Of a stretch of 64,000 nt of DNA, positions 24,603 through 33,662 are shown one piece after another. The notes beneath the pieces are model-generated. The model was not told the origin of the DNA and did not search any database. It saw only the letters and a list, made by a program, of their open reading frames with translations. Position 1 is the first letter of the stretch. Each line of letters opens with the position of its first letter. The position numbers and the translations under genes are program-made. Location: assembly GCA_015065845.1 (NCBI GenBank), contig SVPQ01000009.1, positions 1 through 64,000 on the forward strand, written 5' to 3'. This DNA is from Oscillospiraceae bacterium (GTDB lineage: Bacteria > Bacillota > Clostridia > Oscillospirales > Acutalibacteraceae).

Positions 24603-25089
24603 TATTTTTCTTTACCTTTACTAATTTATCAAATTTAAATATAAACAACAAAGCCACAATCAAACTCAAAACGAGATATAAAATATATATCGGCTCTGTT
24701 ACATAATGATTGAATAACTGCACGAATGCTTCTTTCTGGAACATTATTACTATTCCTATAAGAACTGAAAAAATCGCGAATACTAAAACTGCACCGGCGG
24801 CTGCATCTTTTGAAATTTCAATTGTTGTCTTTCTTTCTCTTGAAACAGTATCATCTGCTTTTTCAATGCCTGTGTTTATAAGTTCGCCACCTATAACAAG
24901 CGCACACGACAATAACAAAATACAAATTTCAGTTTTTGAAATCACAAAGAAATCATATCTTAACAAGTAGTAAAACATATAACACATACAAGTAATATGA
25001 ATTCTGAAATTCCTTTCGTGACAAAGAACCCACCAGATGCCTTTTATGGCATACTGGAAACTCTTTGCAAGATTTTTTATATCATTCAT
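24595..25089 (-). CDS. dgkA: Diacylglycerol/undecaprenol kinase (DgkA family)
   Basis: 164 residues, about 30 longer than usual. SFQYAIKGIWWVLCHERNFRIH and GELINTGIEKADD...SKDAAAGAVL are the conserved parts of the small integral-membrane lipid kinases; in Firmicutes these phosphorylate undecaprenol. Transmembrane helices follow at about 33-50, 55-75 and 95-112, plus an additional C-terminal one at about 130-150. In Bacillus cdd lies between dgkA and era; here dgkA overlaps era directly. Confidence 0.9.
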   Translation of the reverse strand: MNDIKNLAKSFQYAIKGIWWVLCHERNFRIHITCMCYMFYYLLRYDFFVISKTEICILLLSCALVIGGELINTGIEKADDTVSRERKTTIEISKDAAAGAVLVFAIFSVLIGIVIMFQKEAFVQLFNHYVTEPIYILYLVLSLIVALLFIFKFDKLVKVKKNNG

Positions 25090-25095
25090 AAAAAA

Positions 25096-25599
25096 TTATT
25101 CCTCATTCTCATCCATATAATAAGAATTGTTGCGTTTTAAACCGAGTTCTGTAAGCACTCTTTCTTCTTTTTCACGCATACGAACTTCTTCCATACCACC
25201 ATTTACATGGTCGTAACCTAATAAATGGAGCATAGAGTGTACTGTTAAAAATCCGATTTCTCTCTGAAGAGAGTGTCCGTAAGTTTTTGCCTGACGGACT
25301 GCAGTTGGTATTGAAATTACAATATCACCAAGAAGCAAAGCACCAGTATCATTATTTTTATCGTAAACACCATTTTCACCTAAAGGGAATGATAAAACAT
25401 CTGTGCTACTGTCAACATCGCGGTATTCTTTATTAAGACTATGTATTCTTTCGTCATCAACGAAAGTTACTGATACTTCTGCAGGTTCTTTAAATTCTTC
25501 ATAAAGAAGAACTGCGTTACAGCATCTTCTGACTAAAAGTCTTACACCTGTTGGAATTTTAACTTCTTTCTGTTCATTTGTGATGATTACCTTTGTCAT
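25096..25599 (-). CDS. ybeY: Endoribonuclease YbeY
   Basis: About 167 residues from the ATG at 25597-25599; a start 7 codons earlier is possible, but that segment contains the likely AGGAGG site. The zinc motif HSMLHLLGYDH near residue 125 is the YbeY signature. YbeY takes part in 16S rRNA 3' processing and ribosome quality control. It overlaps the end of the PhoH-type gene by 26 bases and precedes dgkA by 6, in the conserved Firmicutes order. Confidence 0.94.
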   Translation of the reverse strand: MTKVIITNEQKEVKIPTGVRLLVRRCCNAVLLYEEFKEPAEVSVTFVDDERIHSLNKEYRDVDSSTDVLSFPLGENGVYDKNNDTGALLLGDIVISIPTAVRQAKTYGHSLQREIGFLTVHSMLHLLGYDHVNGGMEEVRMREKEERVLTELGLKRNNSYYMDENEE

Positions 25600-26560
25600 T
25601 TCTCTTCTTTGCCTCCTCATATTTTTCGTAAGCTTTTATAATATCCTGAACTAATTTATGACGAACAACATCTTTTTCAGAAAATCGTACAATATCAATC
25701 TGTTCAATATTCTTTAAAACCTTTGTAACTTCTACTAAACCTGAACGCTTACCGTCAGGCAAGTCAATCTGTGTAACATCACCGGTTACAACAACTTTGG
25801 AATTAAAACCCATTCTTGTTAGAAACATTTTCATCTGCTCGGGGGTTGTGTTCTGTGCTTCGTCTAAAATTATAAAACTGTCATCTAAAGTTCTACCTCG
25901 CATATAAGCGAGTGGCGCAACTTCTATATTGCCACGCTCTAAATATTTTTGAAAATTCTCTGCTCCGAGCATATCAAAAAGAGCATCGTAAAGCGGTCTT
26001 AAATACGGGTCCACCTTGCTTTGTAAATCGCCTGGTAAAAAGCCTAACTTTTCACCCGCTTCAACTGCAGGTCTTGTTAAAATAATTCTGTTTACCTCTT
26101 TTGCCCTGAATGCATTAACCGCCATAGCAACTGCCAAATAAGTTTTACCTGTACCCGCAGGGCCTACACCTAACACAATAGTATTTTCTTTAATTGATTC
26201 AACATATTTTTTCTGCCCTAAAGTTTTAGGTTTAATCGGTTTACCTTTACTTGTTATGCAGATGCAGTCATTAGACATAGTTGAGAGCTTGTCCTCATTG
26301 CCATCACCGACAAGTGAAATTACATAACGCACATTTTGTTCATTAAGTGCTTCACCACGGTTAATGAGCATTAAAAGACCATTTATTGCTTTAATACCTT
26401 TCGAGACATCTTCTGCTTCGCCTGTGACTTTTATATCTGAACCACGGCTATGAATTTTAACAGAGAAAGTCTTTTCAATAAGCGTGATATTTTCATCAAA
26501 ACTACCGAAAAGACTTACCGCCTGTTCCATTCTATCAACATTTATAATCTGTTCAAACAT
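25574..26560 (-). CDS. phoH: PhoH family ATPase
   Basis: 328 residues. An N-terminal KH-like region (about 20-75) precedes a PhoH ATPase with Walker A GPAGTGKTYLA (about 131-141) and DEAQN as Walker B. Helicase-like RNA functions have been suggested for the family. The ATG has GGAG 6 bases upstream. It lies between yqfD (117 bases upstream) and ybeY (overlapping), as in Bacillus. No clear promoter was identified in the gap at 26561-26677. Confidence 0.93.
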   Translation of the reverse strand: MFEQIINVDRMEQAVSLFGSFDENITLIEKTFSVKIHSRGSDIKVTGEAEDVSKGIKAINGLLMLINRGEALNEQNVRYVISLVGDGNEDKLSTMSNDCICITSKGKPIKPKTLGQKKYVESIKENTIVLGVGPAGTGKTYLAVAMAVNAFRAKEVNRIILTRPAVEAGEKLGFLPGDLQSKVDPYLRPLYDALFDMLGAENFQKYLERGNIEVAPLAYMRGRTLDDSFIILDEAQNTTPEQMKMFLTRMGFNSKVVVTGDVTQIDLPDGKRSGLVEVTKVLKNIEQIDIVRFSEKDVVRHKLVQDIIKAYEKYEEAKKRNDKGNHHK

Positions 26561-26677
26561 TTCTTACTCCAATTTTATATAATACCATAATTGCACAACT
26601 ATCATTATAGCACATTTTTTGTAAATGTCTACTAAAATTCTCAAAAATTTTTGTGAAAAGGTATCAGTTTTTTTATT

Positions 26678-27844
26678 TTATTCTACAAAAATCTCTTTTT
26701 GTTCTGCAATATCCTCTTTTGCACTTACTTTACATTTAATCTGAGTTTTATTGTCTAAAAAATTTTTTGTGTAACTGATTTGCAAAATTTCACATTCACC
26801 TTTAAATTTTTCGCGTTTCTCTTTCACACAATTAAAAAGAGCCAATAGTCCTGACTGATTTTCGGTAAAATTTATTTCGCTTTTCTGAAATTCGCCAATG
26901 CACTCCCATTTTACACCAAAAGGTAGTTCTCCCGAAGTACTTTTTAACAAGTTTTCACCCTTGTAAAGTTTTTCGCCTTTACATTTAAAAAATAGCGGTA
27001 TTTCGCCACCTAATGCATACAAATAGTATTTATTCCCCGAAGATTTTAAAACATTCTCTTTTTTCTCAGCTTCACACTCTCCATATACATTGGTAAGCGT
27101 TTTTGCGAAAACCTTACCTGTTGCGTGAATTGTTTTTTCACTGCCATCAGCATTAATAGTCACACCAGAAATCAGCAAATCGCCTTTTACTACAACATCA
27201 CCCTCTTTTACTGCGTTAGCACCTTTATGACCTTCAACGAGTACAATCTGACCATCTTTTTTTGCTACAATATTCATTGGGGTTATGTCATCCGCCATTT
27301 CTGGTTTCTCGCTATTCTCTTTAACTTCCAGAACTGCTTTTGTTCCAAAAATATTTATAGATACCCACGACAAATCTTTATATTCATCCAGCAGTTTATT
27401 CTCTATTGCTATTGTGTCAAGTTTTGATTTAAAAACGCCTATTCTTACACCATTATTATTAAGACTTTCCATTAAAACTTCACTTTTGATTTTCGTGTTA
27501 CCTGTAACCTCTATATTCCAGAGCATACAGGTTGACAAAGCAAGAGAACATATAACAAACAAAAGTCCTACAAGCACCCCCACCCTTGCACGATTGTTTT
27601 TTATAAAAAACGGAAATCCGTGTTTTCTTATAATTTTAACTTTCATACCTGAATTTCTTGCAGATTTCTTTATGTTTTTATATGCTTTTATAGGTGTACA
27701 GGCTTTAACCTTTACACCATCATTCTGCACTTGCCACAGCGTGATACCATTGACTGTACAAAGATTTAAAAACCTTTCAGGGAAACCACCTTTAGCTTCA
27801 AACTCTACAAACCCGAAAATAAGTCTTAAAAAGTTTATTATCAT
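26678..27844 (-). CDS. yqfD: Sporulation protein YqfD
   Basis: 388 residues. A cytoplasmic N-terminal domain is followed by one membrane segment (about 88-110, VGVLVGLLFVICSLALSTCM) and a large outer domain with VTGN and LE.S..EKP-type features of YqfD. YqfD is a SigE-dependent protein needed for efficient sporulation in Bacillus; the mechanism is unclear. It starts 10 bases after yqfC with an AGGTGA site, so the two form one unit. Confidence 0.9.
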   Translation of the reverse strand: MIINFLRLIFGFVEFEAKGGFPERFLNLCTVNGITLWQVQNDGVKVKACTPIKAYKNIKKSARNSGMKVKIIRKHGFPFFIKNNRARVGVLVGLLFVICSLALSTCMLWNIEVTGNTKIKSEVLMESLNNNGVRIGVFKSKLDTIAIENKLLDEYKDLSWVSINIFGTKAVLEVKENSEKPEMADDITPMNIVAKKDGQIVLVEGHKGANAVKEGDVVVKGDLLISGVTINADGSEKTIHATGKVFAKTLTNVYGECEAEKKENVLKSSGNKYYLYALGGEIPLFFKCKGEKLYKGENLLKSTSGELPFGVKWECIGEFQKSEINFTENQSGLLALFNCVKEKREKFKGECEILQISYTKNFLDNKTQIKCKVSAKEDIAEQKEIFVE

Positions 27845-27854
27845 AATAAATCAC

Positions 27855-28091
27855 CTAATTCATAAACTCAACTGAAACAATTTCGCCTTTTAAATCCACC
27901 TGTTCATAAATATAAGAATCTATAATAAGATTTCTTCCTGTAACTTTAAGTATAATTTTACCCAAATCAAGTTTTAAAAAATCTTCATTATAATCAATAA
28001 CACCTTTGCACCCATCGACAATTATTTGCTTATTTCCGAAAAGTTCTATATTCCCTTTTACAATATCTTCTTTTGTCGGCTTTAATTTCAT
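27855..28091 (-). CDS. yqfC: Sporulation protein YqfC
   Basis: 78 residues. The pattern ...DIVKGNIELFGNKQIIVDGCKGVIDY followed by LKVTGRNLIIDSY matches YqfC, a small protein that always accompanies yqfD. AAGGTG precedes the ATG. It heads the sporulation pair and points away from the divergently transcribed ylbJ-like gene. Confidence 0.9.
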   Translation of the reverse strand: MKLKPTKEDIVKGNIELFGNKQIIVDGCKGVIDYNEDFLKLDLGKIILKVTGRNLIIDSYIYEQVDLKGEIVSVEFMN

Positions 28092-28178
28092 AACTGCACC
28101 TTCCAGGATATTTTTGTTATATTTCTATGCAATCTGCTCATAAAATATATTAGATTTTCCTAATATTGCGTGGTGATT

Positions 28179-29243
28179 ATGCTGAAAATTGATTTTAAAA
28201 AAATTGTTTTACATCTGCCAAAAATAATATGCACTCTGCTTTTAATAACATTTATTCTTTTAAATCCGAAAAGTGCCAGTGATGGCATAAAAAACGGCAT
28301 TACCCTTTTACTTTCTACTGTTATTCCATCATTGTTTCCGTTTCTTGTCATTGCCTCTTACATAGCCTCTGCCGAGTCATTCAGAATTCTTTCAAAGTTT
28401 TTCCGTAAAGTAACTTTTCTGCTATTTAAAATAAGCCCTGACGGATTTATACCTATACTTATGGGACTCTTAGGAGGATACCCTGTTGGTGCTAAAATCA
28501 CAAGTGATTTATATAAATCAGGTAGACTTACACAAAACGAAGCAGAAAGACTTATGTATTTCACTGTAAATTCCGGCCCCGCTTTTACAATAACTGCCGT
28601 AGGCATCAGTATGCTCGGTAATTATTACTCGGGGTTAATTTTATATTTTTCAAACATTTTAACTGCACTAACGCTCGGTGTTCTTTGTCGCTTTTTAAGC
28701 GATAACACGCACCCCGAACCGCCGAAAATTACAAATAAAGATAAAACCTACGCATTTATAAATTCTGTTTCGTCAGGTTCAAACGCAATTATAAATATTT
28801 CTGCGTGGGTGCTGACTTTCGCTTGTATTTCAGGCATTATAGAAAGTTTTAATTTGGGGACAAATACTGAACTTTTTTTAAATGCAATTCTTGAAGTAAC
28901 CAATGGTTGTAAAATTTGCTCGGGTAAAACATCTCTACCTGTAATTTCCGCAATTCTGGGATTTGGTGGACTTTCTGTAATTTGTCAGGTCTCGCCATAT
29001 TTTACAAGTTGCAAAGTAAAGTTCAGAAACTTTATGGTATCAAGAATTTTAAATGCATCCCTTTGTGCATTTTATGCTTCAGAACTTCTTAAAATCTTCC
29101 CGAAATCAGAAGAAACTGCAATTATCTATTCAGGTGAAACAACTGCTTTCGGCATTACCTACACTATGGGTGCAACTGTAATTTTAATAATTATGTGCAT
29201 CTTTTTCATTTTACAGGTTGATAACCGCAAAAAAGTGTGTTAG
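28179..29243 (+). CDS. ylbJ: Sporulation integral membrane protein, YlbJ-like
   Basis: 354 residues from the ATG at 28179, with GGTG just upstream; a GTG three codons earlier overlaps that site. About eight to ten hydrophobic helices, with LLGGYPVGAKI and a second GFGGLSVICQ half, fit the YlbJ / nucleoside-recognition-type membrane family. YlbJ proteins are required for spore formation, and related SpoVV-type proteins move dipicolinate across the forespore membrane. Divergent to yqfC across about 90 bases, so a shared sporulation control region is plausible. Confidence 0.85.
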   Translation: MLKIDFKKIVLHLPKIICTLLLITFILLNPKSASDGIKNGITLLLSTVIPSLFPFLVIASYIASAESFRILSKFFRKVTFLLFKISPDGFIPILMGLLGGYPVGAKITSDLYKSGRLTQNEAERLMYFTVNSGPAFTITAVGISMLGNYYSGLILYFSNILTALTLGVLCRFLSDNTHPEPPKITNKDKTYAFINSVSSGSNAIINISAWVLTFACISGIIESFNLGTNTELFLNAILEVTNGCKICSGKTSLPVISAILGFGGLSVICQVSPYFTSCKVKFRNFMVSRILNASLCAFYASELLKIFPKSEETAIIYSGETTAFGITYTMGATVILIIMCIFFILQVDNRKKVC

Positions 29244-29277
29244 AATACACTCATATTATTAAAGTGAGTGTGTTGAA

Positions 29278-29493
29278 ATGAAAAGCATTTTCAGAAAAGA
29301 TATTGACCCACAATGTGCATATTGTGAACACGGTACCGTTACTGCAAATAAAGATACTGTTATCTGCAAAAAACAGGGTGCTGTTATGCAGTCATTTTCT
29401 AAATGCAAAAAATTCAAATACGACCCACTCAAAAGAGAACCTAAGGTTATTTCTTTAACCAATACATTCTCAAAAGAAGATTTCTCACTATAA
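29278..29493 (+). CDS. Small Cys-rich protein of unknown function
   Basis: 71 residues. C13AYC16 near the N-terminus, then CKKQG near residue 31 and SKCKKFKYDPLKREP near 41-55 give four Cys, suggesting a small zinc ribbon. The N-terminal MKSIFRKDIDP and the final KYDPLKR are distinctive. GTGAGTG precedes the ATG, and an intrinsic terminator follows, so it is a real gene. No function is recognised. It may be co-transcribed with the ylbJ-like gene 34 bases upstream. Confidence 0.75.
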   Translation: MKSIFRKDIDPQCAYCEHGTVTANKDTVICKKQGAVMQSFSKCKKFKYDPLKREPKVISLTNTFSKEDFSL

Positions 29494-29510
29494 ATTCAAT
29501 ATAATTCTGA

Positions 29511-29540
29511 GACCGTTTTCTGAACGGTCTTTTTTCTTTT
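29511..29540 (+). terminator. Intrinsic terminator
   Basis: GACCGTT (29511-29517) and AACGGTC (29523-29529) followed by TTTTTTCTTTT. Confidence 0.95.
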
Positions 29541-29618
29541 CGGGAATTTTTGTAACTTCTTACAAAATATGTCGATTATTGTTAGATAAATTCTAATACA
29601 GAAATTTTAAAAACACAC

Positions 29619-29647
29619 TTGAAAAGATTTCAATTTATAGGTAGAAT
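29619..29647 (+). promoter_or_regulatory. Promoter of the PRPP synthetase-like gene
   Basis: TTGAAA (29619-29624) and TAGAAT (29642-29647), 17 bases apart, 63 bases before the GTG start. The stretch 29541-29618 shows nothing else. Confidence 0.65.
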
Positions 29648-29709
29648 ATTATATGTGGTGATTAACCACTCACTTTGTCTAAAAGAGAAAATTTTGGAGG
29701 TTTTATATC

Positions 29710-30918
29710 GTGTCAGAAGCATTTGGTGTACTTAATACAATTCCTGTTGGTCCTTTAGGAATTATTGCCCTTCCGGGTTGCGAGGAACTCGCTCAGAAAA
29801 TTGACGGTTATATTGCTAATTGGCGTGAAGAAAGAGACAGTGAACACAAAAGCACTATCGCTTTCTACGGCTACCAGAGAGAAAGTTATATTATTAAAAC
29901 TGCTTTTAACCGTTTCGGTTCAGGTGAAGGTAAATGTGTTATTCAAGAAACTGTAAGAGGTTACGACATTTACATCATTTGTGACTGCTTCAACCACGGT
30001 GTTACTTATAAAATGTACGGTAAAGAAGTTCCGTATTCACCAGACGACCACTTTGCAAATCTTAAAAGAGCTATTGCCGCTGTTGAAGGTAAAGCAAGAA
30101 GAGTCAATGTTATTATGCCTATGCTTTATGAAGGCAGACAACACAAACGCTCAAGTCGTGAATCACTTGACTGCGCTCTCGCTTTACAGGAACTTTGCCT
30201 TAATATGAATGTTGAAAACATCATCACTTTTGACGCTCACGACCCAAGAGTTCAGAATGCTATTCCGCTTAAAGGTTTTGAAGATGTTGCTCCTACATAC
30301 CAGATGATTAAAGCGTTAACCAAGAACTTTAAAGATATTAAAATCGACCATGACAATCTTATGGTTATTTCACCTGACGAAGGTGGTATGGGCAGATGTA
30401 TTTACTACTCAACAGTTTTAGGTGTTGACCTTGGTATGTTCTACAAACGCCGTGACTATTCAAGAATTGTTGATGGTAGAAACCCTATTTTAGCTCACGA
30501 ATTTTTAGGCGACAATGTTGAAGGTAAAGATTGTCTTATTATTGACGATATGATTTCTTCAGGTGACTCAATGATTGAAGTTGCTACAAAATTAAAAGAA
30601 TTAAAAGCAAACAGAATTTTCGTTTCAACTTGCTTTGGTCTTTTCTGCAACGGACTTGAGAATTTTGACGAAGCTTATGAAAAAGGTCTTATTGATGGTG
30701 TATTCACAACAAACCTTGTTTACAGAATGCCTGAATTATTAGAAAGAAAATGGTACTTTGAAGTTGATATGAGTAAATATTGCTCACTTATTATTGACAC
30801 ACTCAACCACGACCGTTCAGTTAGCGTTCTGCTCAACCCTGTTGACAAAATCCAGAAGCGTCTTAAAGAACACAAAGAAGCTCAGGAAAAGGACGAGCTT
30901 TCACTCTTTTCTAAATAA
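29710..30918 (+). CDS. prs: Ribose-phosphate pyrophosphokinase, long form
   Basis: 402 residues against about 315 for usual enzymes. It starts at GTG, 9 bases after GGAGG. Motifs: TFDAHDPRVQNA (catalytic HDP), HKRSSRES in place of the R.DRK..RE loop, SPDEGGMGR, and the PRPP-binding CLIIDDMISSGDS (about 278-290). It should make PRPP from ribose 5-phosphate and ATP for nucleotide and His/Trp synthesis. The extra length lies in the N-terminal part and a Lys/Glu-rich C-terminus. The sequence is divergent enough that a second, standard prs may exist elsewhere. Confidence 0.85.
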   Translation: MSEAFGVLNTIPVGPLGIIALPGCEELAQKIDGYIANWREERDSEHKSTIAFYGYQRESYIIKTAFNRFGSGEGKCVIQETVRGYDIYIICDCFNHGVTYKMYGKEVPYSPDDHFANLKRAIAAVEGKARRVNVIMPMLYEGRQHKRSSRESLDCALALQELCLNMNVENIITFDAHDPRVQNAIPLKGFEDVAPTYQMIKALTKNFKDIKIDHDNLMVISPDEGGMGRCIYYSTVLGVDLGMFYKRRDYSRIVDGRNPILAHEFLGDNVEGKDCLIIDDMISSGDSMIEVATKLKELKANRIFVSTCFGLFCNGLENFDEAYEKGLIDGVFTTNLVYRMPELLERKWYFEVDMSKYCSLIIDTLNHDRSVSVLLNPVDKIQKRLKEHKEAQEKDELSLFSK

Positions 30919-30936
30919 TAAAAAATATTATTGAAT

Positions 30937-30985
30937 GTCAGTAGTTATAATGTTTAAAAAGCATTATAACTATTGACTTTTTTTT
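30937..30985 (+). terminator. Intrinsic terminator of prs
   Basis: GTCAGTAGTTATAATG (30937-30952) and CATTATAACTATTGAC (30962-30977) followed by eight T. Its right arm contains the -35 box of the next promoter. Confidence 0.9.
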
Positions 30986-31001
30986 GTTATTATAGTATTA
31001 T
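30973..31001 (+). promoter_or_regulatory. Promoter of the DUF4234 gene, overlapping the prs terminator
   Basis: TTGACT (30973-30978) and TATTAT (30996-31001) with a 17-base spacer that is mostly the terminator T tract. Confidence 0.6.
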
Positions 31002-31057
31002 TTTATTTGGTATCTAATACTTTTTAGTAATAAATCTTTTTATGGGGGTCTTAACCT

Positions 31058-32458
31058 ATGATTAAACAAAGAAAAATTGCAAAATATGTACTTTTGCAAA
31101 TCGTAACATTAGGCATTTATGGTCTTTTCTTCTGGTCTGACTGGACTGAAGACCTTAACAAAATGTGTGAAGATGATGACAAAGAAAGTGCAAACTACAT
31201 ACTTGTATTTCTTCTTGATATATTCAGTTTCGGCATTTACTCTTTTGTCTGGAACTATGGTCAATCAGAAAGAATGTACAGAATTGCTCCTAAATATGGT
31301 ATCCAGTTAAAACACGGTGGTTCTTACATTCTTCTTTTAAGAACAATTCTTTTCTTCTTACCTGTTGTAGGTTCAGTTGAAAAAATCAAATTATTCAACA
31401 CTCTTGCCGTTGCTTACAACGCTTCACTCACTGAAGAAGAAATTATTGCAGCTCAGGTAGCAGAACAAGAACAAAAGAAATCAAGAAAAGAAATCAAAGC
31501 TGAAAAGAAACTTGCTAAAAAGCAGGCAAAAGCTGACAACAAGCTTCAAAAGAAAGCAAAAAAAGCTCCTGTGGAAGAAGAAAAAATTATTCCTACAGAT
31601 GCTGGTGTTTTACCTGGTATTACAGACGACAAAATGCCTGACATCACAACTATTGCTACTCCTGTTGAAACTGCAGAAGTTAAAGAAGACGTTGTTGAAA
31701 TTCCGGTAGTTGAAGAAATTGTTAAATCTCCTGTTGTTGAAGAACCAGTTGATACATTCCAATCTCCTGTATTTGAAACAGTAGACCCTGTAACTTATGA
31801 ACCAATAAAAGAAGAAGTCGTTGAAACTCCGATTATTGAAGAAGTGGTTGTTGAAACCAAAGAAGTACCAGTTGCTGAAGAAGTTGAGTTTTCTGAACCA
31901 ATTTATGAAATTGCTGATATTGAAATTCCAAATATTGAATTTGCAGAAGATGTAACTTTTGAAGCACCTGTTCAGTTTGAAACTGTTGATGATGTAACAT
32001 TCACAGAACCTGCTGCTTACGAAGTTTCAACTGAAATTGCAGATGTTACATTCATTGATGATGAAAACTTAGTGCCACCTGCAAAAGAAGAAGTTTTAAA
32101 ACAAGCGGCTAAAACAGTTGGTACAAAAAGAACCGTAAAAGAGAAAGTTGCTGACGAACCAAAAGAAAATGAGCCTGTTGCTAAAAAGGCTACGAAATCT
32201 GCAAGTGACAAAGCAACTAAATCTACTAAAGAAAAGAAAGAAACTGCTAAAAAGGCTACTAAATCCACAGCAGACAAAGCAACAAAATCTACTGCAAAAA
32301 AAGAAACTAAACCAAAAACAACCAAAGCAAAAAAAGAAGCACCTGTTGAAGAAGTAAAAATCGAAGATTTAACTTTCGGTGAAGTTACTTTTGAAGAAGT
32401 TGACCTTGGTGCAGATATTTTAAGTGAGATTGAAGAAAGCATTAAATCAAAAAAATAA
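31058..32458 (+). CDS. DUF4234 membrane protein with long acidic and Lys/Thr-rich tail
   Basis: 466 residues. The first 125 contain a DUF4234-like region (IVTLGIYGLFFWSDWTEDLN) with about three hydrophobic helices. The rest is low complexity: a Lys-rich coil (about 140-175), a long Glu/Val/Pro-rich acidic segment (about 180-340), and a basic tail (about 345-440) with repeats such as KKATKSTADKATKS that resemble histone-H1-like tails. A sharp basic-acidic-basic pattern is visible. Role unknown; the tail could bind nucleic acid, cell-wall polymer or a partner. Monocistronic start from its own promoter; a hairpin follows. Confidence 0.7.
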   Translation: MIKQRKIAKYVLLQIVTLGIYGLFFWSDWTEDLNKMCEDDDKESANYILVFLLDIFSFGIYSFVWNYGQSERMYRIAPKYGIQLKHGGSYILLLRTILFFLPVVGSVEKIKLFNTLAVAYNASLTEEEIIAAQVAEQEQKKSRKEIKAEKKLAKKQAKADNKLQKKAKKAPVEEEKIIPTDAGVLPGITDDKMPDITTIATPVETAEVKEDVVEIPVVEEIVKSPVVEEPVDTFQSPVFETVDPVTYEPIKEEVVETPIIEEVVVETKEVPVAEEVEFSEPIYEIADIEIPNIEFAEDVTFEAPVQFETVDDVTFTEPAAYEVSTEIADVTFIDDENLVPPAKEEVLKQAAKTVGTKRTVKEKVADEPKENEPVAKKATKSASDKATKSTKEKKETAKKATKSTADKATKSTAKKETKPKTTKAKKEAPVEEVKIEDLTFGEVTFEEVDLGADILSEIEESIKSKK

Positions 32459-32466
32459 TTACGCAC

Positions 32467-32498
32467 AAAGCCTTCCCATTATCTCTTGGGAAGGCTTT
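32467..32498 (+). terminator. Hairpin between the DUF4234 and phosphoesterase genes
   Basis: AAAGCCTTCCC and GGGAAGGCTTT form an 11-bp stem. The following sequence is ATAAAAAG, without a long U tract, so termination may be partial. Confidence 0.65.
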
Positions 32499-32520
32499 AT
32501 AAAAAGAAGGTATTTTCTCT

Positions 32521-33657
32521 ATGCAAAAACAACTTAAATTCAAAGATGGCAAATTTAAAATAATGGTTCTGGGTGATATTCACGAAAGACTTGTAATTGA
32601 CAATCGTGAAGATGAATTAAGACAAAAAGATGCTCACAAACTTTTCGAGATGGGTGTTAAGGCATTTCAGCCAGATTTAGTAGTACTTTTAGGTGATACC
32701 TGCAGTGAATACCAAGAATGTGAAAACTACACTCTTCTTCATAAAGAAGCTTTAGAAAGAATTTTAAAACCAATTCTTAAAACAGATATTCCTATGTGTT
32801 ACTGTCTTGGTAACCACGAGCATGACGCCGGTCACGAAAAAGAAATCGTTGACGCTTACAGTATGATAGATAACTTTATTGGTGTTAATGATGAATCTGC
32901 CCCAGGTGACTTCAACTGCAATCTTTTAGTTAAAGATTCTGAAGGTAAGGAAGATATTTTAAACCTCTGGTTTATTGACTCAAACAATTTAGCAGAAGAC
33001 CAGACTATTTCTAAATATGACTGGGTGCACGAGGACCAGATTGAATGGTACGAAAAGAAAGCACAGGAAATTAAAGATAACCATAACGGAAGAACAATTC
33101 CTGCTATTCTTTTCCAACACATGCCTGTTATTCAGGAATATGACCTTATGAGAGAAGCAAAACTTCATGAATATTTATGGTCTGTACCTGGTTTTATAGG
33201 TCCTTTAGAGAAAAAGAGATTTGTAAAAAAAGATGGTGTTGAGGGTTATTTAGGTGAGGGCCCTTGCTCCCCCGCTATTGACAAAGGTCAATTCGCTAGT
33301 TGGAAAAAAGTCGGAGATATTAAAGCTGCTTTCTTCGGTCACGACCATCTTAATGATTTTACTGGTGTTGTGGATGACATCATTTTAGGTCAGAATAAAA
33401 CATCAGGATTCCACGCATATACAGACGGTTGTAAAGCTACAATAAGAATGGTAACTATAAACGAAGACGAACCTGATAAAATCAACACTAAAATTTATCA
33501 TTTTAAAGATTTAGGCTTGAAAAGTGAAAGCCTGGATTTTATACAAAGAAACTTCAGTGACAGAACACTTATAAACACAAATAAAATTATCGGTGCTACT
33601 CTTGCAGTTGGCGGTGCAATTGGCATTGGTGCTTTAATAAAACATTTTATGGGGTGA
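32521..33657 (+). CDS. Metallophosphoesterase family protein with C-terminal membrane segment
   Basis: 378 residues. The calcineurin-like metal motifs are in order: GDIHERL (D18, H20), LLGDTCSE, CLGNHEHD and FFGHDH. These bind two metals in phosphodiesterases and phosphatases. The C-terminus IIGATLAVGGAIGIGALIKH is a probable membrane anchor. AAGAAGG precedes the ATG. It overlaps the GH27 gene closely (RBS of the latter is inside its last codons), so the two are co-translated. Substrate cannot be read from the sequence. Confidence 0.88.
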   Translation: MQKQLKFKDGKFKIMVLGDIHERLVIDNREDELRQKDAHKLFEMGVKAFQPDLVVLLGDTCSEYQECENYTLLHKEALERILKPILKTDIPMCYCLGNHEHDAGHEKEIVDAYSMIDNFIGVNDESAPGDFNCNLLVKDSEGKEDILNLWFIDSNNLAEDQTISKYDWVHEDQIEWYEKKAQEIKDNHNGRTIPAILFQHMPVIQEYDLMREAKLHEYLWSVPGFIGPLEKKRFVKKDGVEGYLGEGPCSPAIDKGQFASWKKVGDIKAAFFGHDHLNDFTGVVDDIILGQNKTSGFHAYTDGCKATIRMVTINEDEPDKINTKIYHFKDLGLKSESLDFIQRNFSDRTLINTNKIIGATLAVGGAIGIGALIKHFMG

Positions 33658-33662
33658 AAATT

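Noticed and set aside
32017-32466. 149-codon open frame on the minus strand
   Set aside because: It is the antisense shadow of the Lys/Glu-rich DUF4234 protein tail; Ser/Phe/Ala-rich composition and no RBS.
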